Shown here: piece by piece, positions 1-9,300 of the stretch
Numbering within the stretch: the stretch's first letter is position 1
How the letters are laid out: every line of letters starts with the position of its first letter
From: Andrena cerasifolii
Taxonomy: Eukaryota; Arthropoda; Insecta; Hymenoptera; Andrenidae
DNA: 64,000 bases
Direction: 5' to 3'
Assembly (NCBI RefSeq): GCF_050908995.1
Contig: NC_135125.1
Span: 8,271,011-8,335,010, forward strand
The notes under the pieces: model-generated
What the model saw: the letters and a program-made list of their open reading frames with translations, nothing else
Databases searched by the model: none
Told to the model about the DNA's origin: nothing
Program-made: the position numbers and the translations under genes

Positions 1-260
1 AAGAGGGAAGAAAAAGAGACGCGTTAGATGTTATCATCTCACAGTGTCGTATATACAATACCTGTCCGAATGGATATCGTATATATGAAACTCTGCTTCC
101 GTCTCCTTTCTCACACATCTTATTTTGTATTGGCTCGCGTCTTAAGGGCGAGGACTCGAACGACGTTAAGGGTCGTCGGAGGGGGAAAGGTGGGGGGGAC
201 AAAGTAGGGTCAGTTGGTGGTTTGTTTGTTGGAGCGAAGGCGAGCCAAGCCTGAACGCTC
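1..260. other. Left-edge sequence, KCTD intron
   Basis: Lies past the exon-4 donor of the minus-strand KCTD gene. No family sequence is seen in any frame. A G-rich run (181-210) is the only compositional feature. Confidence 0.4.
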
Positions 261-262
261 AC

Positions 263-413
263 CGTCTTCTTCGTCTGATGTACAGGGTGGTGCGCCGCTG
301 ACTGCACCGCGGGAGGACGTTGCTTGCATTAATTCTTGGTCGGGACCGTTTCGGTGTTCATATAATAAAATATTTAATGTCTCTTCGTAAATTCTCGCGT
401 CCGGAAACTCAAC
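263..413 (-). CDS. KCTD/BACURD exon 4 (last one visible)
   Basis: Acceptor CGCGTAG precedes GTTGAGTTTCCGG, encoding VEFPDARIYEETLNILLYE, the standard continuation of this family. It then reads a less conserved tail ending in DEED before donor GTGAGC at 262-261. The RRIHVKRY-type C-terminus of the family is not found in 1-260, so another exon is expected to the left. Confidence 0.85.
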
Positions 414-2418
414 CTACGCGTTACGAATTAAAGCTTTACTCCTCTTCCCTTACGTTTAACTCGGATATTACTGTAGATCAGGATTGACTAGCTGGTGGCT
501 CGCGAGCCACCGGGGGCACCTCCGCCTTGCTGCCACGCTGAACGGCCTCCTCCATACCTCCCAGACTCTGGCGATCGCAGTCAAAAAGAGAAGGAAAGAA
601 GGAGGAATCGACTGCGATCGTCAGAGTCTGGTCGGTATGGAGGGAAGCCGTTCAGCGCGGCAGCAAGGCGGAGCTGCCCCCGGTGGCTCGCGAGCCACCA
701 GTTAGTCAACCCTGCTGTAGATCATGGCTGCACAGGGTGCTGTTTTCAGCGCCTAGCGGCGAGCAACCGGCCGCCCGTTGAGCTGTCCCGTTGCTAAACG
801 ACAAAAAGCCGCTGCGAAACACACTACTGTAGTTCTCCTCACTGATTCTACCCTTAGCAACGGGACAGCTCGACGGGCGGCTGGTTGCTCGCCGCTAGGC
901 GCTGAAAACAGTACCCTGTGCAGCCCTGCTGTAGATTATGTTTGTAGCTAGAAATTTAGAAGTTATAATATAGTCTGACGTTACCTTTGTATGTTTCTTG
1001 TCGGTCGTATATACAATAGAGTGGCAACAGACCTCCGCGATCTTGCGCCCATGACCGTAAAACGTCCAACAACAGATTTCACTGGAGCCGATCACATCTT
1101 TAATAAATAGTACTCTACCACTGAATCTAAGAGACAGTTTGTCGAACAATTCTATGTTTTTTAACAGATTGTCATCTGACGTACTGTAAAGACAATGCTT
1201 TTTACATTTATTTATTCCGCGTTTTGCTGCGCATCGCAATTTCTATGAAACAGGTAGTATCACCTTGTATATGAATATTTGTTATTGTGCCTATTAACGA
1301 GCAGCTTCACTACCGGTTTAGTAGTGCTGCTGATTAAATATTGTTCTTCTCTTTGGGAGGTGATAAGCGGAACCCTACAAATCGGCTCTGCCTCCCTCTC
1401 CTTTCGAAGAAGCGCTTGCTCGCAGGACTCGGCCAGTTCGCTGATACAGTAAAACTTCGCCTCCGCCATTAGCTCCGCCATCTCTTTCGTACTTTCCGGT
1501 AATGGGACCGAGCCGTCCCTTAAGAAATTCAAGATCGTTCCAAAGTGTTTACCGCACCTGTCTATTAATATCCACCCTGCGAATCAAGTTTGTAAGATGT
1601 AACCAGGAAACAACAGATACCTGCGTGTTTGATCTCAAGCTATATAAATAAGGAATTTTAAACGAGACTCTAAGTCCTCCTGCCTCTTTCATAAACGAAT
1701 ACACGTACTCCGATACGAGCTTCCCAAGAAACTACGGAACCTTTTATCGGTGGAAGATATTGCAAAGCGTAAAGTATAGCGAGCAACGTTTAGGTAGGCT
1801 CTCATTACGCCTGGCCTCGCCTCGGAGCAGCTTCTTTTCGCACTCGCATCTGGGCTGGGGCCTGGTCTCGGTGCAACTTCTTTTCGCACTCGCATCTAGG
1901 CTGGCCTCGCCTTGGCGCAACTTCTTTTCGCACTCGCATCTAAGCTAGCGTCGCCTCGGGTTTTCCATACCTGAAGTTCTCTGAGCTTGTCTCGGTTCAT
2001 GGGTTTGGTCAGTTGCTTAGCGAACCTTTTCCTGTGCGGTGGCATTGCATCCACTCGCGCTACGCCTCGCCTCTCTTCCTCAAAATAATCTCGAGGAAGA
2101 ATCTGCGGCTCGGAGTCGCGCTGAGGCCAGGCGAGGCGCAGTGTTAGTCAAATTGTCAAAATACATGAGAAAAGCGTAGGAAGAATAAAATGAGCTGAGG
2201 CGAGGCGTAGTGAGAGCCTACCTTTACGGTAACAGTTAAGAATTATGAAACACCTCACCTTCGGAGTCTGTAAGAATTTCCATGCGACCACTAAACATAG
2301 CACGCAGCATAGTGTCATGTTTTTGCAGTGTGCCTAAAGTTGTATAGTGTAAGGAACCGCCGATATTGAGCTTGACGTACTCCGAAGGATTAATTCCCGC
2401 TTTGTGATCTCCGGACAT
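263..2418 (-). CDS. BACURD-family KCTD protein, Cul3 ubiquitin-ligase adaptor (3' end off window)
   Basis: Homolog of KCTD10/KCTD13/TNFAIP1. Members of this family bring substrates such as the small GTPase RhoA to a Cullin-3 RING E3 ligase through an N-terminal BTB/T1 domain. Four exons join in frame: 2418-2259, 1576-1264, 1183-985 and 413-263, all with GT..AG introns (682, 80 and 571 bp). The BTB domain starts at about residue 14 (YVKLNIGGSLHYTT) and runs to about 110, with HDTMLRAMFSGRME and GWILIDRCGKHFGTILNFLR. Later family blocks are STTKPVVKLL, LLKNIELFDKLSLRF, GRVLFIKDVIG, ICCWTFYGHGRK and VEFPDARIYEETLN. 274 residues are visible against roughly 310-330 in the vertebrate family, so the C-terminal 40-50 residues should lie in an exon left of position 1. 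If the last donor were read through, a stop would follow at 210-212. The gene is head-to-head with IFT20. The family call is secure; which vertebrate paralog it matches cannot be settled. Confidence 0.93.
481..714. mobile_element. Hairpin MITE 1 in KCTD intron 3
   Basis: Long imperfect palindrome. The left arm begins GGATTGACTAGCTGGTGG and the right arm ends CCACCAGTTAGTCAACCC, both carrying the perfect palindrome GGTGGCTCGCGAGCCACC. The arms continue through the GATCGCAGTC region to a purine-rich centre near 590. It is flanked by the direct repeat CTGTAGATCA at 471-480 and 715-724. No transposase; class unknown. Confidence 0.75.
725..926. mobile_element. Hairpin MITE 2 in KCTD intron 3, back-to-back with MITE 1
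   Basis: Second, unrelated palindrome. The left arm reads GGCTGCACAGGGTGCTG and the right arm CAGTACCCTGTGCAGCC, pairing for about 75 bp each round a centre near 820. It is flanked by CTGTAGATCA (715-724) and CTGTAGATTA (929-938), the same word that flanks MITE 1. Confidence 0.75.
985..1183 (-). CDS. KCTD/BACURD exon 3
   Basis: Acceptor TTTACAG precedes TACGTCAG, giving YSYTSTSDDNLLKN across the junction. The exon ends ...CATACAAAG before GTAACG, phase 0. It encodes the conserved LFDKLSLRF-GRVLFIKDVIG-EICCW block. Confidence 0.93.
1264..1576 (-). CDS. KCTD/BACURD exon 2
   Basis: Acceptor TTCGCAG precedes GGTGGATATT. The split Gly codon joins exon 1 to give EGWILIDRCGKHFGTILN. The exon ends ...TATACAAG before GTGATA, phase 2. 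It covers the rest of the BTB domain and the KPVVKLL linker. Confidence 0.93.
1793..2222. mobile_element. TIR element in KCTD intron 1
   Basis: About 430 bp with terminal inverted repeats of about 30 bp starting GGTAGGCTCTCAYTACGCC, flanked on both sides by TTTA (1789-1792 and 2223-2226). Non-autonomous. A TTTA or TTA duplication would fit PIF/Harbinger, but the short site leaves the class open. It carries an internal tandem repeat (1823-1947). Confidence 0.7.
1823..1947. repeat. Tandem repeat, about 45-bp unit, three copies
   Basis: The core CTTCTTTTCGCACTCGCATC occurs at 1831, 1877 and 1921, with related GGCCTCGCCT spacers between. It lies inside the intron-1 transposable element. Confidence 0.8.
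2259..2418 (-). CDS. KCTD/BACURD exon 1
   Basis: Starts at the ATG at 2418-2416 (MSGDHKAG...) and ends in ...GACTCCGAAG before donor GTGAGG, phase 1. It encodes the start of the BTB/T1 domain. No other in-frame ATG lies close upstream. Confidence 0.93.
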
Positions 2419-2821
2419 AACGGACTACGGCGATAGATCGAAAGGTCGGACACCGATGGCAATGAATGTCGAGGGGGGAAGAAGTATATTGGCTTTATTA
2501 AATGTCAAATCGGAAATATAACAGAGAAACGAACGGAGCGTTGCGAGTCACGGGGGCGACAGCGCGAGTGATAAACGATGACCAACACAGAGGCGATTTA
2601 CGTGGCGTTTATCGGCCTCATCTTAAACGCTGGAAACTTCGCTGAACGGCACGATTCACTGATCTTTTTATGTTCCGCGAATTGACGAGAAAACTACACC
2701 CTACCGTACCCCCATTTTGGCGAGTGACTAGCACGAAGAAACGAATATGAACGAATACTAAATAGCTGGAGATAGGCGCAGGCGCGGCTGCCTACAGTCG
2801 ATCGTTTGTTTATTTAAGAAA
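2419..2821. promoter_or_regulatory. Bidirectional promoter between KCTD and IFT20
   Basis: 403 bp separate the two divergent start codons, so 5'UTRs and both promoters must fit here. The segment is fairly GC-rich in the middle (about 2530-2620). No convincing TATA box for either side is seen. Confidence 0.6.
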
Positions 2822-2945
2822 ATGGCCGATTCTTTGGCAAAGTATGGAATTTACATTGACGATTTGAGCAAGATCCGCGTATTAGAACCGGAAGTGGCGA
2901 ATCAGACGAACAAGCTTAACGAAGAATGTCAGAGTTTCGTGTCGA
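2822..2945 (+). CDS. IFT20: IFT20 exon 1
   Basis: ATG at 2822 to ...TTCGTGTCGA before donor GTGAGT, phase 1. Reading on past the donor gives a 77-residue open frame without family similarity, which is intronic. Confidence 0.95.
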
Positions 2946-3969
2946 GTGAGTTTTATGGCGACCGTTCCGATCACACGATTATTTGTGTACAACCAATTGC
3001 TGCTTCGGTACCCGCGGCTTCGTTAGGAAATTGGCTTCGCGAGGCTCGTCGGTAGACTCACCTCGCTGTCTCTCACCGTTTCGTGGATTTATTATTTGTT
3101 CAGGCTGCCTTTGTACAAAACAAACTCACGCACATGCTTGCTGACAGTAATTACTGCCATCTACATAGGTCGCCGCCTTTGGACCGAATCTTCACCAATA
3201 TTTCAAAATGAATGTGTTCGATACTTCTTGAAATATCCACTTGGTGTACATAATTCTGTATCTCGTTGTTGTTGGCATAGGCAGTCTGATTTATTTAACC
3301 GTTTTCTATTTAAGAACACTTTCTATTTAATGTGCATCGTTTTATTCGATGAAATATTTATGTTTTCTGTTTCCCAGAAATTACCGAGTTTCAAGCGAAC
3401 GCCGATGAATTTATACAAATAATAGATCGATTGGCGAACGAAGTGGAGAAAGAGAAAATGAAAACAATTGGGACCCGAAATTTACTTCGCTCGGTAGCGA
3501 AGGAAAGGGATGCCCAAAAACAGCAGATTCAGGTCCTTCACAAATTTAAATATTCAAGTTGAATATAGACAAATACAATTTTTACGCGTTTTTTTATATC
3601 CCCCTTGTATTACTGCGTTTTAAATGTCTCAAAAGCTGGTTGAGTAATCGTAACGCGAGCGTCTACTTTGCGACATGCGCTATGTTCCCACGGATCTGAT
3701 ATTTAACACGTAGATGTTCATAAATATTAAATAAATAATTTATGAACTCCGAATTATAGTACAAGATGTATAAGATTCAATTAGCTTAACTTACGAAGAT
3801 ATTAGCCACTAAAGTAAATTATATTTTAAAAGATATTAATGTACATCAATTGCAGGCTCAAATTGTCGAGAAATCTATGGAACTTGAGAGACTTCGTATA
3901 CAATATGATTCCTTGAAAAAGATTGAAATGGAGCAGCTGGAAACTATTGAGCAATTAACAGTGAATTAG
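2822..3969 (+). CDS. IFT20: Intraflagellar transport protein 20
   Basis: Small coiled-coil subunit of IFT-B, the complex that moves cargo into cilia; in vertebrates it also works at the Golgi. Three exons (2822-2945, 3378-3532, 3856-3969) join with GT..AG introns of 432 and 323 bp to give 130 aa; human IFT20 is 132. The start is the ATG at 2822 after AAGAAA. Recognisable blocks: LSKIRVLEPEV at residues 15-25, ECQSFVSKITEFQ at the exon 1/2 junction, EKEKMKTIGTRNLLRSVAKE in the middle, and QIVEKSMELERLRIQYDSL near the end. Most of the protein is predicted coiled coil. In insects ciliated cells are chiefly sensory neurons and, in some groups, sperm, so narrow expression is expected (inference). 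The divergent neighbour is the KCTD gene. Confidence 0.96.
3378..3532 (+). CDS. IFT20: IFT20 exon 2
   Basis: Acceptor TTTCCCAG precedes AAATTACCGAG, so A+AA makes the conserved Lys of FVSK-ITEFQ. Ends ...CAGATTCAG before GTCCTT, phase 0. Confidence 0.95.
3856..3969 (+). CDS. IFT20: IFT20 exon 3
   Basis: Acceptor AATTGCAG precedes GCTCAAATTGTCG. Encodes the final 37 residues and ends at TAG 3967-3969. Confidence 0.95.
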   Translation, partial: AQIVEKSMELERLRIQYDSLKKIEMEQLETIEQLTVN

Positions 3970-6092
3970 AAATTATATTAGTTTAGAGAATAGAACTCAT
4001 TTCGTAATTTTAAAGCTACCTCTGTTACGTATGTGTCTTACATAGCAGCTGTTTATATATTCTCATATATGCAGAAATTGACAAAAATGAGGAGGATAAG
4101 TAGAAATACCAGCGATAATTAGAGCGACATATATTATGAAACAAGATATTTATACATAAATTTATGACGAAATTTGCAGTTAAGACGGTATCGGGGTTCA
4201 AACCCTTCTTAATAAGACGGCGTCGAATGTACATACATATTGTGAAGGTTCTCAACCCCTGAATTAGAAAGGCACATCAGTTAATTCTGAGTGATACTAG
4301 GTACTGTTTCTAGTATTCATATGCTACTGATCACCTCGACAGTGGTGTTATCCTTTTTCCATTTCGCAAAATTTACGGTTACTTTCTGTATGTAATTATA
4401 AACAGTTTCTCGTACAATTTACTGTCTACTAACAGCCGCAATTACATGTGAGCATTGGTAGGAGATGAACAACAATAAAAAATCTGAAGATACCGCACAT
4501 GATCTGTGCGAATCGTTTATGTAACAGCTACACTATTTTACCAAACAAAAACTTTATATTTTGCAAATACACAATCGTTGCGGTTACCGCAATATTCATG
4601 TTGCGACGAGATAAGTGATACAATGAAACCATGCTGGTGAGATAAAAAAGAATTTGTGAAGCAGTATTCCTATATTTTACTTATTAAAAATTTTCCTTAC
4701 TTATGTATCGTAAACACGTAAAAAAAAGAAAGGAGAAAGAAGTGAACTAGTCACGCAGACGAGAAGCTATGCGAGCGCGTAGTGCTTTTCTCGACGATTT
4801 CGACTGAAAATAAAGTACATATTTCTTAAAAACAGATAAATAATTTAAATATCCTTTCCCATCCTCCCTTTTTACACATTTCTTATGTTAATTTAGTCTA
4901 CTTTTCAATACACATCCTATCAATTTCCAATTTCAAAATCGTTTTGCCCTCTGTTTAAATAGCCCTTAATTTAATCGATTACTTTATTACTCTTGCTTTT
5001 TAAACGGTTATTAGCTTTACGTTAGAAATTTACAAACGATTTACGGTGCCGCGTGAAACTCGGAGAAGAAAGTCCAGGGCCTTTTGAAGTAGACAGTACC
5101 CCTTAGTACAGCGCATACCCTTTTAACAGTATTTTTTAGTACAAGATCACAAATTGTCAACGTGTAATACGCAATTGTCTTCGTTACACGATACAGTTTT
5201 ACACATTTTAAGACTACTCGCACACCCATCCATTCAACCACTATACCCAGGGATTCAAAAATAAACTTTATTTCGTAAAAATAAGAAATGGTATCGTGTT
5301 GAATTACAAATATAAATCCTATAGTCTAAATTTATAAATATGTACAATTACATATCTACTATGGATGTCATCTAAAAACTCAAAGAGTATATTTCGTAAA
5401 TGTTCATGGAGCAAATGGGATGACGTGGAAATCAAATTTCTTTTAACGAACCATTCAGAGCTGCAGATGCCCGAATGTTGAGAACGATTTTATAGATCCT
5501 GGAGTTCAAGAACGAAAGGTGCATTTTTTTATCTAATCGTCACCGTATTATCTTACGCTACTCGTGAAATCTTACAAGGCTTCGACTTAGTAAATGACTT
5601 TAGATCGGTATTATTTATACTTGCCGTCTACCTTATTATTATCGTAGAAAGTACTTATAAAGAGAAACATCTATTATCTCGTTAATGATACAGAATTATG
5701 TCTTGCGTGTCTTACATATTTTGTACAACGATGTTATAAAAATGTTAGACCGTACAATACTTTACCCGCTAATAATAGATGCGCTGAAGTTGCTCCGAAA
5801 TCAATTCACTTTTAAGTAAAGAACAAACAGAGACGTTACTTATTCGTATTAAAGTAGACCTGCGGTACCGAAGCGTAAGCAATAAATTATCATCCTCATG
5901 TGCTCCAACTCATCAGTCTGCCACCAATAGTCAGTACTAAGATACTTTACATGTTATTTGAAGTAACTCTTGTATCGATCGCCATTGAGTTTCCGTTAAA
6001 AATTCACAGTTCTATAGAATTACATAATTTTACATAAATTCACATTCACTCATCTGTTTCCAGAGATCAGTTCGTAACGTTTAACACGAGCC
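3970..6092. other. Tail-to-tail intergenic region, IFT20 and PPM1G
   Basis: AT-rich, holding the 3'UTRs of both convergent genes. On the minus strand a possible AATAAA (TTTATT at 5267-5272) lies about 820 nt past the phosphatase stop. No further coding sequence is seen. Confidence 0.5.
4474..4479 (+). terminator. Candidate IFT20 polyadenylation signal
   Basis: AATAAA about 505 nt past the stop codon, the first canonical hexamer seen on this strand. Use of the site is inference. Confidence 0.35.
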
Positions 6093-6335
6093 TCACATGG
6101 TCGCCTCTGTTTTCGGGCGTTTGCAAGGTGTTATCGTGTTTTCCTGCGCGACGCAGTCATTATTCTCTTCCGTGGGTATAGACGGTGACAATGACCTTTT
6201 GGCAGTACATACTTCAGCGGTAGTACTGTTTGTCACGGCATCAGCTGTCGGCGTAAATCGGACTATTACAGCCGTCATATTGTCGCAGCCTGTGCCGTCT
6301 CCACAGGTGTCGGGTGCGAGACAATAGTCGAACAA
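6093..6335 (-). CDS. PPM1G-like exon 6 (terminal)
   Basis: Acceptor CCGTTACAG precedes TTGTTCGACTA. Encodes LFDYCLAPDTCGDGTGCDNM, the last metal-binding motif, then a variable tail ending at TGA 6095-6093. Confidence 0.95.
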   Translation of the reverse strand: MFDYCLAPDTCGDGTGCDNMTAVIVRFTPTADAVTNSTTAEVCTAKRSLSPSIPTEENNDCVAQENTITPCKRPKTEATM

Positions 6336-9300
6336 CTGTAACGGATGTAATACTTGTATTAGCAACTGATGGTTGCGCTGCAAATTAAGACAAGGCTGGG
6401 ATGTAGTCAACTAGCACGTACCTCTTCGCAGATCTTTGAAAGAGTATCAGAACTGTTCGTCAAACGGATACGAATAAAATGTACCACGTCTTGGCTCGAC
6501 ATGAAATTCCAAATGCCATCGCAGGCAAGCACCATAAACTCATCTTTCTCCGGCACGATCGTGATATGCCTCACATCCGGAAGTGCAGAGATCATTTGCT
6601 CCTGCGGCGGTAAACCCACGCTTTGTTTGTATGCATGATCCCCGAGTGCCCTTGATAAATTAAGGCCACCATTTACTCTACCATCGGCTGTTACTTTTCC
6701 ACCAGCTTTTACTATACGCTCCATTTCTGGTTCGTCTTCAGGCTTGTGATCTAAACTCAGTTCAACCGCTTGGCCATCTCTACATAAAACACAACGGGAA
6801 TCGCCAGCATTCGCTACATACAATTCGTTGCCTTTTAGTACCGCGACCACTGCTGTGCATCCGCTATCATAACCTGGCTGTGTAAATTAATTATTCATAT
6901 TATTTCATTTTACATCTCCTTTACCATAGAATTACTATTTCAATGCGGTGTTATTAGTGTAAATAACGATTCGTTATTAGGAAATTTCAATTTTAATATA
7001 CACATAGTAGGGTAAACGGTACAGTTATTGACCAGGGTACAGTAGTTGTGACCACTTCAAATTTCTGCCGCCATAGTCTAATGAACATGCGCGCTTCAGT
7101 GATGCACTTTGATCAGAAAAGACAGTTCTACCTTTTGTTTCAACCGAAAATCGATGATTTCAGTACAAGTATTCCGCCGTGCGATCGTCGGAAAGGAAAA
7201 CGTGTAATTTCAACTCTCAAAGAAGGTAAGGGCTTAGCGGGCATCTTTAGAGCGGCGACTTGTTTAATGACTGTATAATCATTGTTCAATTTTGTTTGCC
7301 ATGAATGCCATTGATCACAATAGATGACAAGGGCCCAATGTTAACATTCGCCATACGTCCAGTCGTGTAGAACGTGATTATGCTGTGTTTTGGAGGGTGT
7401 TCAATAACTGGTTCGACGAATGCACAGTAATACAGTTATTGACCACTCGTAATTTTCTTGCTGAAAGACCGCGATGAAAATTGATTTAGATCTTTGGAGG
7501 CACGGGGCAATGTGCCCTGCTTTTATATGGTTTCGGGTATGCACCTCCGCCGATGACTTCTGATTTTTCATTGGTCTGGGGGTCGGTACGATAATTCGGA
7601 GGTCAAAGGCGCTTGACGAAAAAAAAAGAAAAGCAAAAGAAGAAGAAGAAAAGAAAGAGCAGGTGAGAGAGAAATCTAAGAATAAAAAAAAAGCGAATGA
7701 GAAGCCAATGAGACCGCGGCAAAGTGCACGGCATACGTCGTGAAGGGTGCACATGAAACTCACTCTGCCCCAAGACAATATGTCTTTGGTTTTTATATGG
7801 TGACAGATGCATTTAATAAAAATGATTTTACAGTAAAAAATATGCCATTTTCTTTTATATTCAGTAAGTGGTACCTAGACCGGTCAATAACTATACTTTT
7901 GAGTTATGTTTCTTTATAATAGCATAACATCGAAACTACGGATTTCTTCAAAGTTTCTTTGGTGTTATAATCATCATCGATGCTTTTCTTTCCGCCTGGT
8001 ATAACAAAATTTCATTTATAAAATTCAAGTTACTTATTCCATAGCGTTTACCTAAACTGAAGCTCTTAGGTGGTCAACTACTGTATCGTTTACCCTATGT
8101 TGTAAAAAAGACAAAATTATCATACCTCTTCTGTGTCCATCATGAGACTCTCACTATCATCGTCGTCATCGTCGTCGTCGTCGTCGTCATCGTCGATATT
8201 ACCGTCTCCATCTTCGTCTTCATCTTCTTCGTCTTCGTCCTCGTCACTTTCATCTTCGCCAATATTCTCAGTGTCTTCTTCATCGCTGGAACTATGTAGG
8301 GTAGAAACACGATACAAAATTTTATGTTGGCGACAGAGGAGTATTTCACTTTATTCAGTAAGCAGTTTTTTTTACCTCTCTCGGAGCCCATCAAACGTTT
8401 CGTCGTTCTCATCATCGTCGTCATCTTCCTCTGAATCTTCGTTGTCTTTCTTTAGAAGAGTGTGATACAAAGTGATAGGTTGAATCCTTCTTCTACCAGT
8501 GCTGCTTATTCTTTCTTGCTGCCCTGCGTCCCCATTCTCCACAGGTATACATGAACTACTCGACACGTTATCACCTCCACTCTTACTACTATCCGCATCT
8601 CCGATTCGCTTCGATTCTGCACCGTTTACTTCCACCTCGTTCACGTTTGATTCCACACTTGTAATTTTACTGGGGCTTGAAACCTTTTTGTTCACGTCCT
8701 CGGAACTGTCAGGCATATCTTCACTTTTCGTTGGTTCTACAAAAACGTCTGCTGTTGATCCTACCGGTGGAGACGCGTGTACGTTCCCGTTACTAGTCGT
8801 CGAATCGAGGACCTGTTCAGCTTCGTTGTTCCCAACGCACTCCGATTCCTTTCCGTCCATCGTGCTGGACAAAGTCGATCCACATGGCTGGCTGGAGCTG
8901 CTCACGTCACTCTCGTTTGTATTCCACAAAGACGAAGACGACGAGCATCCTGCGCCGGACGACGTGGAGCTCGCTTTTTCTTTACCCCTACGACCACGTA
9001 AGAATGGACTCGCGGAGCACACTCGCTTATTGCATTTCTCATTCTTCAGATTTTTAATTTGAGGGTTTAATTCTGATTGATACTTTGCCATTACTTCCTC
9101 CAGTGGCATCGCTGCCTCCATACACAGGTTATTGACATTTTCTTCTTCATCTGCGTGGTATATAATTATGATGACAACTTTATCGAATGTATCTCGGTAC
9201 AAAGAAACGAGTGGAATATACTAATAAGTAGGGTAAAGGTACCAGTAGTTGACAACTTTGCAGAAAAACCTGAAAAACGAAGTTTCTAGAAGTGGCGAAC

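Noticed and set aside
1..260. Terminal exon of the KCTD gene by read-through to the stop at 210-212
   Set aside because: Possible, but it would drop the conserved family C-terminus, and a strong donor (GTGAGC) sits at 262; splicing to an exon outside the window is more likely.
8133..8465. Plus-strand poly-Ser open frame
   Set aside because: It is the antisense shadow of the Asp/Glu-rich exons of the phosphatase gene.
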